From: Prevotellaceae bacterium
GTDB taxonomy: Bacteria > Bacteroidota > Bacteroidia > Bacteroidales > Paludibacteraceae
Length of the DNA: 64,000 nt
NCBI GenBank assembly: GCA_020636675.1
Contig: JACJXK010000003.1
Span: forward strand, 62,001-126,000
Reading direction: 5' to 3'
Shown here: one piece after another, positions 26,792 to 35,043 of the stretch
Layout: each line of letters begins with the position of its first letter
How positions within the stretch are numbered: position 1 is the stretch's first letter
The notes under the pieces: model-generated
Databases searched by the model: none
What the model saw: the letters and a program-made list of their open reading frames with translations, nothing else
What the model was told of the DNA's origin: nothing
Program-made: the position numbers and the translations under genes

Positions 26792-28024
26792 TTAGAAGAG
26801 ATACATCATCACTCCTACTATTCGGTTGTTAGTCACATCATGCGTATCTTTTACCTTTCCGTCTAGGTCCAATGTTCCGTAAGAGGCGGTCGTTCGCTCA
26901 TACTCCACACCAAATGTCCAATGCTTCAAATTATAGGACACTTGAGGTGCTATGCGATAGACTTGATCCAAATTAGGGAATCCCATCACAAACACATTTT
27001 CCTCGCCACCAACTAGATTTTTATCTGAACCTAAGTTTTTGCTATATCCGAGAAACAGACCTACTTGGTATTTATTTCCATACGTCACATTCAGCCAACT
27101 TGTCGTATTGTTTAAGTTGGTGTAGTCATAACTGCCGTCCGTATTCTTAGCAGAAACTCCATAACCGCTCATCAGCAGCAGGTGCGCCATATTTTGTCCA
27201 TAAATGGTTTTTGCCTTTATCGCCAATTTGTCGTTGCTATACTGCATAAAGGCATTTGCGGAGAAAGAGTTCAGATAATCGGAAACCTTTCTGTCGTAAC
27301 CCAATGAATTTTCTTTCACTCTCGGACGAATACGGAGGTAATCCACACCTACGCCAACAATCCATCCGTTCTTCTTATAATCAAAACCTAAATATAACTC
27401 AGGCAATATGGCGTTCTTCTGATATATGTCAGAATTGCCGGATGGTCCTGCTGAAGTGTATTGGAACTGATACAAAGCGGAAAGATAAGTTCTGAACGAA
27501 GGAGTGAACTTATAATCGACACGAACCTGCGGACTACGGTTGAATGGCTGGAACGGACTGCCGGTGGCCAAACTCTGAACAGTTGGCACCACATCGCCAA
27601 ACATAGGATGCCATGTCTGTCCGGTAAGCAGATCCACCCTCTTCCACGACAATTTGCACCATGCCTGACGTATTCTCAACATCGTTGTGCTGCCTCCGAA
27701 TCCGGCAAAATCAGTTTCTATACGAGCAGACGACTCCGCACCTAGTATTTCCGGACCTGAAACTCTGACTCCCAAACGAGTAGCTATACTCAAGAAGCCA
27801 GACGAAGGCACATCGTTTATATCCTCACCAATGCTATTCGTACTCTTATCCTTCGGTACCATGTAGAACAGACCACCTGCTGTTTCCAAATTTTGACGGG
27901 AGTCATAATAGAAATCATTTCGGATAAATCCATAGGGAATGAACTTAAATCTTGGAGTCTCCTCTTGTGCCGAGATGGACAATAAAGAAAGCAATAAAAA
28001 TATTAATGAAGAAATCTTTCTCAT
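26792..28024 (-). CDS. DcaP-like outer-membrane porin
   Basis: A 410-residue exported protein: signal peptide ending SISAQ, then alternating aromatic beta strands to the C-terminal VGVMMYLF, a terminal-strand signature for outer-membrane insertion. The GYGPRI-like front half with FIPYGFIRNDFYYDSRQN, ARIETDFAGFGG and LRIRQAWCKLSW resembles the DcaP trimeric porin family. Substrate unknown. Convergent with the RND operon and separated from nth by 170 bp. Confidence 0.8.
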   Translation of the reverse strand: MRKISSLIFLLLSLLSISAQEETPRFKFIPYGFIRNDFYYDSRQNLETAGGLFYMVPKDKSTNSIGEDINDVPSSGFLSIATRLGVRVSGPEILGAESSARIETDFAGFGGSTTMLRIRQAWCKLSWKRVDLLTGQTWHPMFGDVVPTVQSLATGSPFQPFNRSPQVRVDYKFTPSFRTYLSALYQFQYTSAGPSGNSDIYQKNAILPELYLGFDYKKNGWIVGVGVDYLRIRPRVKENSLGYDRKVSDYLNSFSANAFMQYSNDKLAIKAKTIYGQNMAHLLLMSGYGVSAKNTDGSYDYTNLNNTTSWLNVTYGNKYQVGLFLGYSKNLGSDKNLVGGEENVFVMGFPNLDQVYRIAPQVSYNLKHWTFGVEYERTTASYGTLDLDGKVKDTHDVTNNRIVGVMMYLF

Positions 28025-28194
28025 TATAAACTATAAATTTCAAAATTAGGATGCAAAGTTCCGAAAAAAATTTGACATTATCCGGAATAAAAACATATAA
28101 AAATCGGTCTTTCTATGCGTTCTTCCTAAAAAATCTATTAAACAGACACACCCCACGTTGGCATTACCAAAACCGTGTAGGCGAACAAAAGACA

Positions 28195-28839
28195 TCAAAT
28201 ATTTTTCTCCTTCCGGTGATATTTGCAGACATCCGCCAATCCGCAATCCTTACACTTCGGATTGCGAGCAGTACACACATATCTGCCATGCAGCAGAATC
28301 CAATGGTGAGCCTGCCCCAACAGTTCGGCAGGAATGTTCTTAACAAGTTCTTTCTCCGTTTCCAGTGGCGTTTTGGAGTCGTCCGTGAACCCTATCCTAT
28401 TAGACACCCGGAATACGTGAGTATCTACCGGCATAGCCGGTTTATCAAAGGCTACGGCAGCCATTACATTGGCCGTCTTGCGCCCTACACCAGGCAACCG
28501 CAGCAAATCGTCCATATCGCTAGGCACCTCCCCTCCATAATCACGCACCAGCATAACAGACATGTCATGCAAATGTTGAGCCTTGCTATTAGGATAAGAT
28601 ACGCTATGTACGAAGCTGATTATCTCAGCAACAGAACCATCTGCCATGGCTCTCGCATCCGGAAAATGACGGAACAAGGCAGGTGTCACCATATTCACAC
28701 GCTTGTCCGTACATTGGGCAGACAAGATGACGGCAACTAACAACTCAAAATTGGAGTTATAAACCAATTCGCTTTGAGCTACCTTCATGTTCTCCCGAAA
28801 CCAAGCCAAAGCCTTCGAATAACGATCCTTCTTAGTCAT
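28195..28839 (-). CDS. nth: Endonuclease III
   Basis: A 214-residue base-excision repair glycosylase/AP lyase. The helix-hairpin-helix LLRLPGVGRKTANVMAAVAF with the catalytic Lys near 122 and the VDTHVFRVSNRIG block with catalytic Asp near 140 are present. The four-Cys [4Fe-4S] cluster motif near the C-terminus reads CTARNPKCKDCGLADVC. Length and start are normal for Nth. Monocistronic by appearance. Confidence 0.96.
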   Translation of the reverse strand: MTKKDRYSKALAWFRENMKVAQSELVYNSNFELLVAVILSAQCTDKRVNMVTPALFRHFPDARAMADGSVAEIISFVHSVSYPNSKAQHLHDMSVMLVRDYGGEVPSDMDDLLRLPGVGRKTANVMAAVAFDKPAMPVDTHVFRVSNRIGFTDDSKTPLETEKELVKNIPAELLGQAHHWILLHGRYVCTARNPKCKDCGLADVCKYHRKEKNI

Positions 28840-28961
28840 AAATGCAAATTATTAGAAACCACTATCCATCGCCTCGTAAATTCACCATTATCGCGAAACA
28901 TCCCACTTCTGATATAAGTGACGTCATCTATTGGTCGGCAGACATATTATCCGTCCATTGC

Positions 28962-29017
28962 AAAAAAATAACCACAGACAGACGATTTCTGGTAGAATTC
29001 GTACATCTGTGGTTATT
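28962..29017 (-). terminator. Terminator after the DUF3127 gene
   Basis: On the minus strand AATAACCACAGA pairs with TCTGTGGTTATT, followed immediately by a T run. The loop is long (26 bases). Confidence 0.6.
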
Positions 29018-29037
29018 AGCTATATGATATGTCTCTA

Positions 29038-29439
29038 TCAGAAAGGCAAATCGCTAGAAGCATCCGACGTAGGTGACGGTGCGTCGTTGGGTGCAAAAGG
29101 TGCTGATGCTATAGGCATCGGAGCTCCGAAATCAGGCACTCCATCCTGCATCGACTGTTGTTGGTCCATCTGCTGAGGAACTACCCTCCACGCACGGATG
29201 TCATTATACCAACGTCCGTTATATTCGCGGCAATCAATATCAAAACTGATGGTAAGAGTCTGCCCCTCCTGTATATTGAATTTGTCCACATTATCGCCCC
29301 ATAAGTTGAAGCACATCTTTTTCGGATATTGCTGATCCAAACTATGTTCGATAACGTATTCCTGCTTCTTCCATTGTCCCCTGGCACTAGTTCCCGATTG
29401 TAAAGGAAGCACCGCAATGATTCTACCTGTTAATTCCAT
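29038..29439 (-). CDS. DUF3127 domain protein
   Basis: A 133-residue protein. Residues 1-95 match the OB-like DUF3127 pattern: MELTGRIIAVLPLQSG, KKQEYVIEHSLDQQYPKKMC and a WYNDIRAWRV end; the tail is a low-complexity Gln/Pro/Ala segment ending in an acidic SSDLPF, which recalls the acidic tip of single-stranded-DNA-binding proteins. That suggests nucleic-acid binding with a partner-recruiting tail, but no function is established. Upstream of nth on the same strand with its own terminator between. Confidence 0.8.
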   Translation of the reverse strand: MELTGRIIAVLPLQSGTSARGQWKKQEYVIEHSLDQQYPKKMCFNLWGDNVDKFNIQEGQTLTISFDIDCREYNGRWYNDIRAWRVVPQQMDQQQSMQDGVPDFGAPMPIASAPFAPNDAPSPTSDASSDLPF

Positions 29440-29581
29440 ATCTTTCCTAAAAAATTTTCTGGCGTAAAGATAGTAAGTTTTTGTCAGAAAAGTTGTCTAT
29501 CATCGTCCGTTAAACAAATTCTTTTTTTCAACAATATACTTCCGGTTTTCATCGAACGAACGTTCATTCGTTCATTCCTGA

Positions 29582-30142
29582 TTAATGGTTATTTATCTCC
29601 TCGAAAGTATTGTCGGAATATAGAATGATGATTTTTCGGATTGTACGTTGGGAATGCTGTGCTACCGATGCCGTTGCCATCTGCTGGATAGATAAGGATG
29701 GATTGCTTGCCTCCGAAACGGGAGGCGACACCACAGGTTGCGGTACCGCTTGTGTTTCTTGGGCAGACTTCACCGCATTGCAGATAGGTGCGGCAGTTGA
29801 TTCCGGTTTTTCTTCGTTTTCCTTCGTTTTTTCCGATCCTCCGCCCAATTCGTCTCCAAATAACGAAAGCATTTGAGGTTTATTTGTACCTGTTTTCAAC
29901 TCAATTTTCTGAGAAATAACAGGTTCCGGAGCTTTTTTGTACATATCGCCAATTCCCAAAAGTAGCCATTCTGAACTAATGGAGGGATAGGCGCGCATGA
30001 TTTTCTGCAAAACATCCGTACTAGCATTATTTCTTCCCGATAATATATGGGAAACAGCAGAAGGCTGTATTCCTATCATATAGGCAAACTTGGCCGAGGT
30101 CAAATTTTCCTTCTCTATAATCTGCGCAATTCTGTTCTTCAT
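29582..30142 (-). CDS. XRE-family helix-turn-helix regulator
   Basis: A 186-residue DNA-binding protein. The N-terminal Cro/CI-type domain covers residues 3-65 (KFAYMIGIQPSAVSHILSG is the helix-turn-helix, then the AYPSISSEWLLLGIGDMY motif common in Bacteroidales members). The middle (about 70-160) is low-complexity and probably disordered. A short conserved-looking end RTIRKIIILYSDNTFEEI may mediate oligomerisation. Upstream lie many TACAnnTGTA dyads, the nearest overlapping the ribosome site, so autoregulation is likely. Targets beyond itself are unknown. Confidence 0.85.
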   Translation of the reverse strand: MKNRIAQIIEKENLTSAKFAYMIGIQPSAVSHILSGRNNASTDVLQKIMRAYPSISSEWLLLGIGDMYKKAPEPVISQKIELKTGTNKPQMLSLFGDELGGGSEKTKENEEKPESTAAPICNAVKSAQETQAVPQPVVSPPVSEASNPSLSIQQMATASVAQHSQRTIRKIIILYSDNTFEEINNH

Positions 30143-30156
30143 ACATTATAAATGTA
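30141..30156. promoter_or_regulatory. Dyad overlapping the XRE gene start
   Basis: TACATT-ATA-AATGTA is a perfect 6-bp dyad covering the translation initiation region of the XRE gene, well placed for autorepression. Confidence 0.5.
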
Positions 30157-30168
30157 AAAAAGATATGA

Positions 30169-30312
30169 TACATCTGTAAAAACATATCTATATACAAATG
30201 TAACCATTAGTTTACACATATACAAATTTACATAAGTATATTATAATTCACCTTTGTAATTATAATTTACAAATGTATTTTATTATCTGTATATGTTAAT
30301 GGTACACTTGTA
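30169..30312. promoter_or_regulatory. Cluster of four TACAnnTGTA sites
   Basis: Exact matches at 30169-30178, 30193-30202, 30268-30277 and 30303-30312, plus a near match at 30221. Together with three more at 30654-30721 they suggest an operator array for the adjacent XRE regulator. Confidence 0.55.
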
Positions 30313-30616
30313 TATCTCCTGTCCACTTTTTTCCTTTATAAATCAGGCAGATGTAGGCATGGATGCTTAATATAAACAATAACTTTATATATTAAAAGTA
30401 AATAACTGGTTTATAACAAATAAACAATATACATGACTTCAAAAATACCTGATTATACGGTAAAATGTACAAATCTAAATATAAATCTATATTATTAGTT
30501 CATATATTACAACTTAAATATCTGATTATCTAATTTTTATATACAAAATGAATAGCTTAAAAATAAATCAGGGAAACATTATATTACCTGTATAGTTACG
30601 TATGTAAATATCAGTT

Positions 30617-30635
30617 TACAAAATTGAATTTTGTA
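30617..30635. promoter_or_regulatory. 19-bp dyad in the gene desert
   Basis: TACAAAATT-G-AATTTTGTA is a perfect 9-bp inverted repeat with a one-base centre, related to the TACAnnTGTA sites. Confidence 0.45.
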
Positions 30636-30653
30636 TATGTTACTTTTGTGGAT

Positions 30654-30728
30654 TACATTTGTAATTACTAATTCTCGTTATATTTTTGTTAATCCATATA
30701 CAAATGTAATTACATTTGTATATGGATT
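30654..30728. promoter_or_regulatory. Three TACAnnTGTA sites with a 38-bp perfect palindrome
   Basis: TACATTTGTA at 30654-30663, then a palindrome with arms AATCCATATACAAATGTAA (30691-30709) and its exact reverse complement (30710-30728), each arm containing one TACAnnTGTA site. The symmetry suggests cooperative binding of two dimers. Confidence 0.6.
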
Positions 30729-31362
30729 TTGTAAACATTAACACATGTACTATACTTGAAACATATATATTCTTGCTAAACAAAATAGCATGGATGTGAT
30801 ATGGAAAATCGCATCTGATTCTTCCCCTTACTCTTTTTTACATTTTTTCTATTGAAATAAATAGCACCACTCCCTTCTTTTTTTACTCTCCTAATTTTTT
30901 CTTATTTTAGGGATTCCTCTATTCCTACGTATTTTTCTGCTCTAGATTTAAATAAAACAAACCCTCTCCTCTTATTACAAATTTCATTCGATTCTGAAGA
31001 AGTTAAACATCTTCATTTTAGCATTCAAATAAATAATTATCAATTAATTATAGCTCATTTTTTCATGTTATCAAAATGAATAAAAAAGCTAAAAAATAAA
31101 ATAATGCTCCTTTTAGAACGAACATTCGTTCGACTATTTAGATTTAGATATTACTATTCAATTAGAAATATTTATTATTGTATATGATATATAACCAAAT
31201 AATCCATTTTTATGCCGACTGAAAAATTGTAACTTATTTTTATCCTTGCGAAACGGATGTATCCCCAAGATAATCCCTAATTTTGCGATGCAGAAGATGA
31301 ATGACATCAGCAAATTATTGCAAATATCAGATTTATGGAAATAGTAAAGATGTAGAGCAAAT

Positions 31363-32268
31363 ATGTTAAACAAAACTGGATTTTTCGGACACATCGCATG
31401 CTTTTCGGCATATTTAATATTCGGACTGAACATAATAGTGTGCAAAGACATTGCCAACCTGAAGTTGATATCACCTCTAGGCCTTTTCTGTTTCAGAGCA
31501 ATGGGAGCCGCTTTACTTTTCTGGCTCTGCTCCCTATTTCTCCCTAAAGAAAAAGTAGGAAAAGGAGATTTGGCGAAGATATTCATAGCCTCCATGCTGG
31601 GTCTGTACCTCACCCAGATGTGTTTTCTGAAGGCCATCACGATCACCACCGCAGTAGACACTTCCATCATCACCTCCTTCGCTCCCATCATGACCATGCT
31701 CATTGCTGCCGCATATCTCAAGGAGCCCATTACATGGAAAAAAGCGGGAGGTATAGCTTTGAGTTTTAGCGGTGTAATGATTTTGATATTCAATTCCGTC
31801 TCCATCAGTTCTGGCGCTACGCAAACGCAACCAATGGGCATTCTCCTGATGATAGGAAACGGACTTGCCTTTGCTCTCTATCTTGGCATCTTTCGTCCGC
31901 TCATCTCTAAATATAGAGTCATTACCTTCATGAAATGGATGTTTCTGTTTTCCATGCTGGCATCCGTTCCCCTGAATCTGAAAGAACTGACCTCGTTAGA
32001 CTATCGTGCCATGCCAACTAGTTACGTTTTGGAATTGCTGTTTTTGGTTTTCTTCTCCACCTTTATCGCCTACTTCCTGATACCTATCGGGCAAAAGGCT
32101 TTAAGGCCAACGATTGTCAGTATGTATTCCTATATGCAGCCAGTAATAGCCGCCGTACTCAGCGTGTACTTAGGAATGGACCACATGACCCTACTGAAAG
32201 TTGCTGCCGCCATCTGTGTTTTTGCCGGCGTAGCTATCGTCAACCAAAGTAAAGCCAGACAGAAATGA
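31363..32268 (+). CDS. EamA/DMT-family transporter
   Basis: A 301-residue inner-membrane protein with about ten hydrophobic segments forming two EamA repeats (about 5-140 and 155-292). Segments such as FCFRAMGAALLFWL and the second-half RPTIVSMYSYMQPVIAAVLS are typical of drug/metabolite transporters of this family. Substrate unknown. Stands alone downstream of the AT-rich desert and convergent with a NifX-like gene. Confidence 0.9.
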   Translation: MLNKTGFFGHIACFSAYLIFGLNIIVCKDIANLKLISPLGLFCFRAMGAALLFWLCSLFLPKEKVGKGDLAKIFIASMLGLYLTQMCFLKAITITTAVDTSIITSFAPIMTMLIAAAYLKEPITWKKAGGIALSFSGVMILIFNSVSISSGATQTQPMGILLMIGNGLAFALYLGIFRPLISKYRVITFMKWMFLFSMLASVPLNLKELTSLDYRAMPTSYVLELLFLVFFSTFIAYFLIPIGQKALRPTIVSMYSYMQPVIAAVLSVYLGMDHMTLLKVAAAICVFAGVAIVNQSKARQK

Positions 32269-32331
32269 TAGTCGTCCGGATTGAATTCAGGAACAAGCAG
32301 GAAAGTTCTATCGCTCGTCTTGGTTTCTCCG

Positions 32332-32372
32332 CAAAAAAATTCGGGCAATCAGCTAACATAGCGGATTGCCCA
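32332..32372 (-). terminator. Terminator after the NifX-like gene
   Basis: Minus strand GGGCAATC...GATTGCCC stem followed by GAATTTTTTT. Confidence 0.7.
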
Positions 32373-32399
32373 AACATATATATCCTTACCTTATAATAA

Positions 32400-32726
32400 C
32401 TATGCCGTCAATAATGGCAATTTATTCTGATTTAATAATTTAATCGCAGATATGAGATCTTTTGTTTTTGACCGATAAACCTCTATCCCGCTGTCTGCTA
32501 TCGAAAACAAATTTCTATCTTTCAATGAAACGATACCTTCGACACCCAGTTTTTTCACTACTTCCGAAAAATCTTTCGCTAATGTCGATACTATCTCTGA
32601 TAAGGAAACCCACTGTATCTGATGCGTCACCGTATCATATATACATACAAAGTTCTTACTGTTCATTTTGTCCGATATTGTAAATTTACGGACATCATCG
32701 TTCTGTACCGGAATTAAAACTTTCAT
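32400..32726 (-). CDS. NifX/NifB-like (dinitrogenase cofactor family) small protein
   Basis: A 108-residue cytoplasmic protein. The opening MKVLIPVQNDD, the FVCIYDTVT strand and the block GVEGIVSLKDRNLFSIADSGIEVYRS resemble the MTH1175/NifX ribonuclease-H-like fold, in which the last block normally reads G-hydrophobic-x-GxxG. The glycine loop is not preserved here, so cofactor binding is doubtful. No nitrogenase genes are nearby. Family call moderate, function unknown. Confidence 0.6.
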   Translation of the reverse strand: MKVLIPVQNDDVRKFTISDKMNSKNFVCIYDTVTHQIQWVSLSEIVSTLAKDFSEVVKKLGVEGIVSLKDRNLFSIADSGIEVYRSKTKDLISAIKLLNQNKLPLLTA

Positions 32727-32900
32727 GTTTGACTTTTGTATTTGTTACATAATTTAATACTCATTTGGAGATTTTATCCCCACGACTGTTATTATAACAA
32801 ATAAGATGCCAAAGATTGTTAAAACTCAAATTACACAGATTTTATTTATAAATGGCCTATCAAAATTTCTCCGAAAGAACTAAAAACCAATGGTATCGTT

Positions 32901-34898
32901 CTAATCCATCATTAGATTCATAAAAGGATGTTTCCGTGTGACAAGTCCACATTGAGGATTTTTTCCAAAAATGGCTTCCGTAAATTCGGATATACTCATA
33001 GAGAGCCCTTCATCCGATTTCCTTTTTGTTTTTTTGAAACTTCCTTTGTCGACCGTATATGTTCCTGCATTTTCGGTGACAACATCATCCGTCAGACAAA
33101 CCATGAATTCGGCATTCGGATATTCCTTCACCAATGTTTCCAAAAGATGGGAAACATTGGTAACACGTGCCATTCCATAGGGTTTCTCTCCTTCTCCGCC
33201 AACAGACGCCACCCTCAACGTCAGCTCCATACATTCCGGATGATTCGAAAACAGATAGCAATACAAATTGGCAGACAAAGCTTCGTTGTCTAGCATAACC
33301 TCTGTAATCCTCCCTCTCGTGTGGTCCATCCGTACAAAGGCCAATCCGTTGATTCCTTTCGAAACGGAGTCTCTTATCAAAAGCAATTTGCCTCCATCTG
33401 CATAGAAATCGTCCAAGACATTGATCAGCTCTTCATACGAGTGCAGAACGGAAAGGTCCCGCTCCTGTTGATTTTTATGGAAATAAGTGTATATTTCATG
33501 GAAATTCATCTCCGCATTCCACTCTTCCAACAAATGATCTTCAGATAGACATCTCTTCGAATTCACAAAGTCAGTCCTCGATATGGTCTGCTCCTTTTTT
33601 TCAAAAACTGTGACGAATCCGAATTTTGCATAAAAACCGAACAACTCTTCTGTAGCCGGAATCAATGTGGCAATATCTACATCACGGTCGTGAAGGGTCG
33701 TTATCGCCTCCGTCATCAGACTGGAAGAGAAGCCGTTTCCGCGATGCTCCTCCAACGTACACACACCAGCTATATAGGACATCTCCATTTCCTGCGCGCC
33801 AAAGACCATTCTGTAAGGCAACATCTGTAAGGAAGAGACAACCTGTCCATAATTACGATAGACCAACGTGTTCTTCCTTTTATATTTCCTGGAAAAGAAG
33901 AACTGTACGAATTCCGGAGTGTCCGAGAAACAACTCTGCCACAAATCCATGACGCACCGCTTAATCTCCGCATCATTCTCCGATATATCATCTTCCGAGT
34001 AATCACGCATGATGGCGACATTCTTATCCAGCAAGATGGAAGGTAGGTATGACAACTTGGCCTTTCGTAGGCCCTCTATGCCCAAATCCTCTTCCCTGTT
34101 GACATAGGTGTACTTCTCCGGAATGTGGGCAGAAAACAATTGATTTATGGCAGAATAAAGTCCCTCTATCTTCGCATCCGCTTTCTCCACATGTACACAG
34201 AATGTATCTTGATTGATAGGCGAACCGAAGCTGAAAGCCACGATGCGCCCGTCTATCCGGATGGCTCCGCCAAAACCGCCCAACTTCTCCAGATTCTGCA
34301 AAGCCAACGTCATTGACCTACTTTCGTTCAATAAAGTCTCCCTGTCTGAAATAGTATTATCAGTACGCCACTTCTCTTCCAGCTTCAAACATTCAGGAAC
34401 AATATCTGGAGTGAGTTCCACATATTCATAGGTGTAGTTATTCTTGAACTTGTTGACATGGTTTCGTTTGGACTGATGACGTTTACCTTTCAATTCGGCC
34501 AAATCCAACCGACGGTATATGTAATCAAAATAATCCCGTTCGCGGATATACTTGAACCATCCCGGAAAGGTTCTATCCAGCTCTAACTTCTCATCCAGCG
34601 AGATTCCCATCAAACAGAGTTCCTTCTCTCCGTTGTCCTTGGCATCCTGCCGCATCATCTCAATTATGATTTTCAAGTCTCCTTTTCCCAAAGGGAACAT
34701 ATATGCTAAATGTCCGTCGTTTAAACGGAACCGAAGCAGTAAAAATCCATCGACAACCGCATATTCACTATGATAAAAAAACTGCCAGCTACAAATATTC
34801 ATCACCGCAAAATCACAATTTTGGGACGACGACTGATATGTAAACGAGGCGATTACATCCTTATCTTCTATCGAAATAGGTTTAAAATTGATCTTCAT
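32901..34898 (-). CDS. DUF2156-GNAT fusion protein
   Basis: A 665-residue cytoplasmic protein joining two acyl-transfer folds. Residues 1-295 match DUF2156, the aminoacyl-transferase-like domain of phosphatidylglycerol lysyltransferases (FPGWFKYIRERDYFDYIYRR near 115, KRNHVNKFKN near 145, a GLRKAKLSYLP end). Residues about 310-660 are an Eis-like GNAT acetyltransferase with the acetyl-CoA loop VCTLEEHRGNGFSSSLM near 405 and a C-terminal SCP2-like domain. The start at 34898 (MKINFKPIS) matches DUF2156 proteins. In many Bacteroidales these two activities are encoded separately, as far as I recall. Confidence 0.8.
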   Translation of the reverse strand: MKINFKPISIEDKDVIASFTYQSSSQNCDFAVMNICSWQFFYHSEYAVVDGFLLLRFRLNDGHLAYMFPLGKGDLKIIIEMMRQDAKDNGEKELCLMGISLDEKLELDRTFPGWFKYIRERDYFDYIYRRLDLAELKGKRHQSKRNHVNKFKNNYTYEYVELTPDIVPECLKLEEKWRTDNTISDRETLLNESRSMTLALQNLEKLGGFGGAIRIDGRIVAFSFGSPINQDTFCVHVEKADAKIEGLYSAINQLFSAHIPEKYTYVNREEDLGIEGLRKAKLSYLPSILLDKNVAIMRDYSEDDISENDAEIKRCVMDLWQSCFSDTPEFVQFFFSRKYKRKNTLVYRNYGQVVSSLQMLPYRMVFGAQEMEMSYIAGVCTLEEHRGNGFSSSLMTEAITTLHDRDVDIATLIPATEELFGFYAKFGFVTVFEKKEQTISRTDFVNSKRCLSEDHLLEEWNAEMNFHEIYTYFHKNQQERDLSVLHSYEELINVLDDFYADGGKLLLIRDSVSKGINGLAFVRMDHTRGRITEVMLDNEALSANLYCYLFSNHPECMELTLRVASVGGEGEKPYGMARVTNVSHLLETLVKEYPNAEFMVCLTDDVVTENAGTYTVDKGSFKKTKRKSDEGLSMSISEFTEAIFGKNPQCGLVTRKHPFMNLMMD

Positions 34899-34984
34899 AA
34901 AAAATTTTGAAAAAATAAATCTAATATATGGACATTTATTCTGATACCACTTATAATAATAGTCAAAACATATCAATTTTGTTC

Positions 34985-35029
34985 AAAAAAAAAACACTCT
35001 TGAAACGCATATACAACATTTCAAGAGTG
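34985..35029 (-). terminator. Terminator of the alpha-galactosidase/esterase operon
   Basis: CACTCTTGAAA and TTTCAAGAGTG form a perfect 11-bp stem, followed on the minus strand by ten T residues. Confidence 0.9.
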
Positions 35030-35043
35030 ATACGGAGAAGTTC

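Larger units (their letters stand above)
30143..31362. other. 1.2-kb AT-rich gene desert upstream of the XRE gene
   Basis: No open frame of coding character on either strand for 1220 bp, strikingly AT-rich. The left 590 bp contain the TACAnnTGTA array and palindromes; the right 630 bp are T-rich runs with GAACGAACATTCGTTCGA near 31118-31135, a motif also found inverted at 29553-29576 on the other side of the XRE gene. No tRNA or known riboswitch was recognised. Confidence 0.7.

Noticed and set aside
30169..30728. CRISPR array from regularly repeated short motifs
   Set aside because: The motifs are 10 bp, unevenly spaced, without constant-length spacers, and no cas genes are present.
30143..31362. 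Chromosomal replication origin in the AT-rich gene desert
   Set aside because: No cluster of DnaA boxes (TTATNCACA) and no dnaA, dnaN or similar gene nearby; the repeated motif is TACAnnTGTA.
31158..31841. 227-codon minus-strand frame overlapping the EamA transporter
   Set aside because: Mostly antisense to the transporter, whose membrane segments and family motifs are clear.
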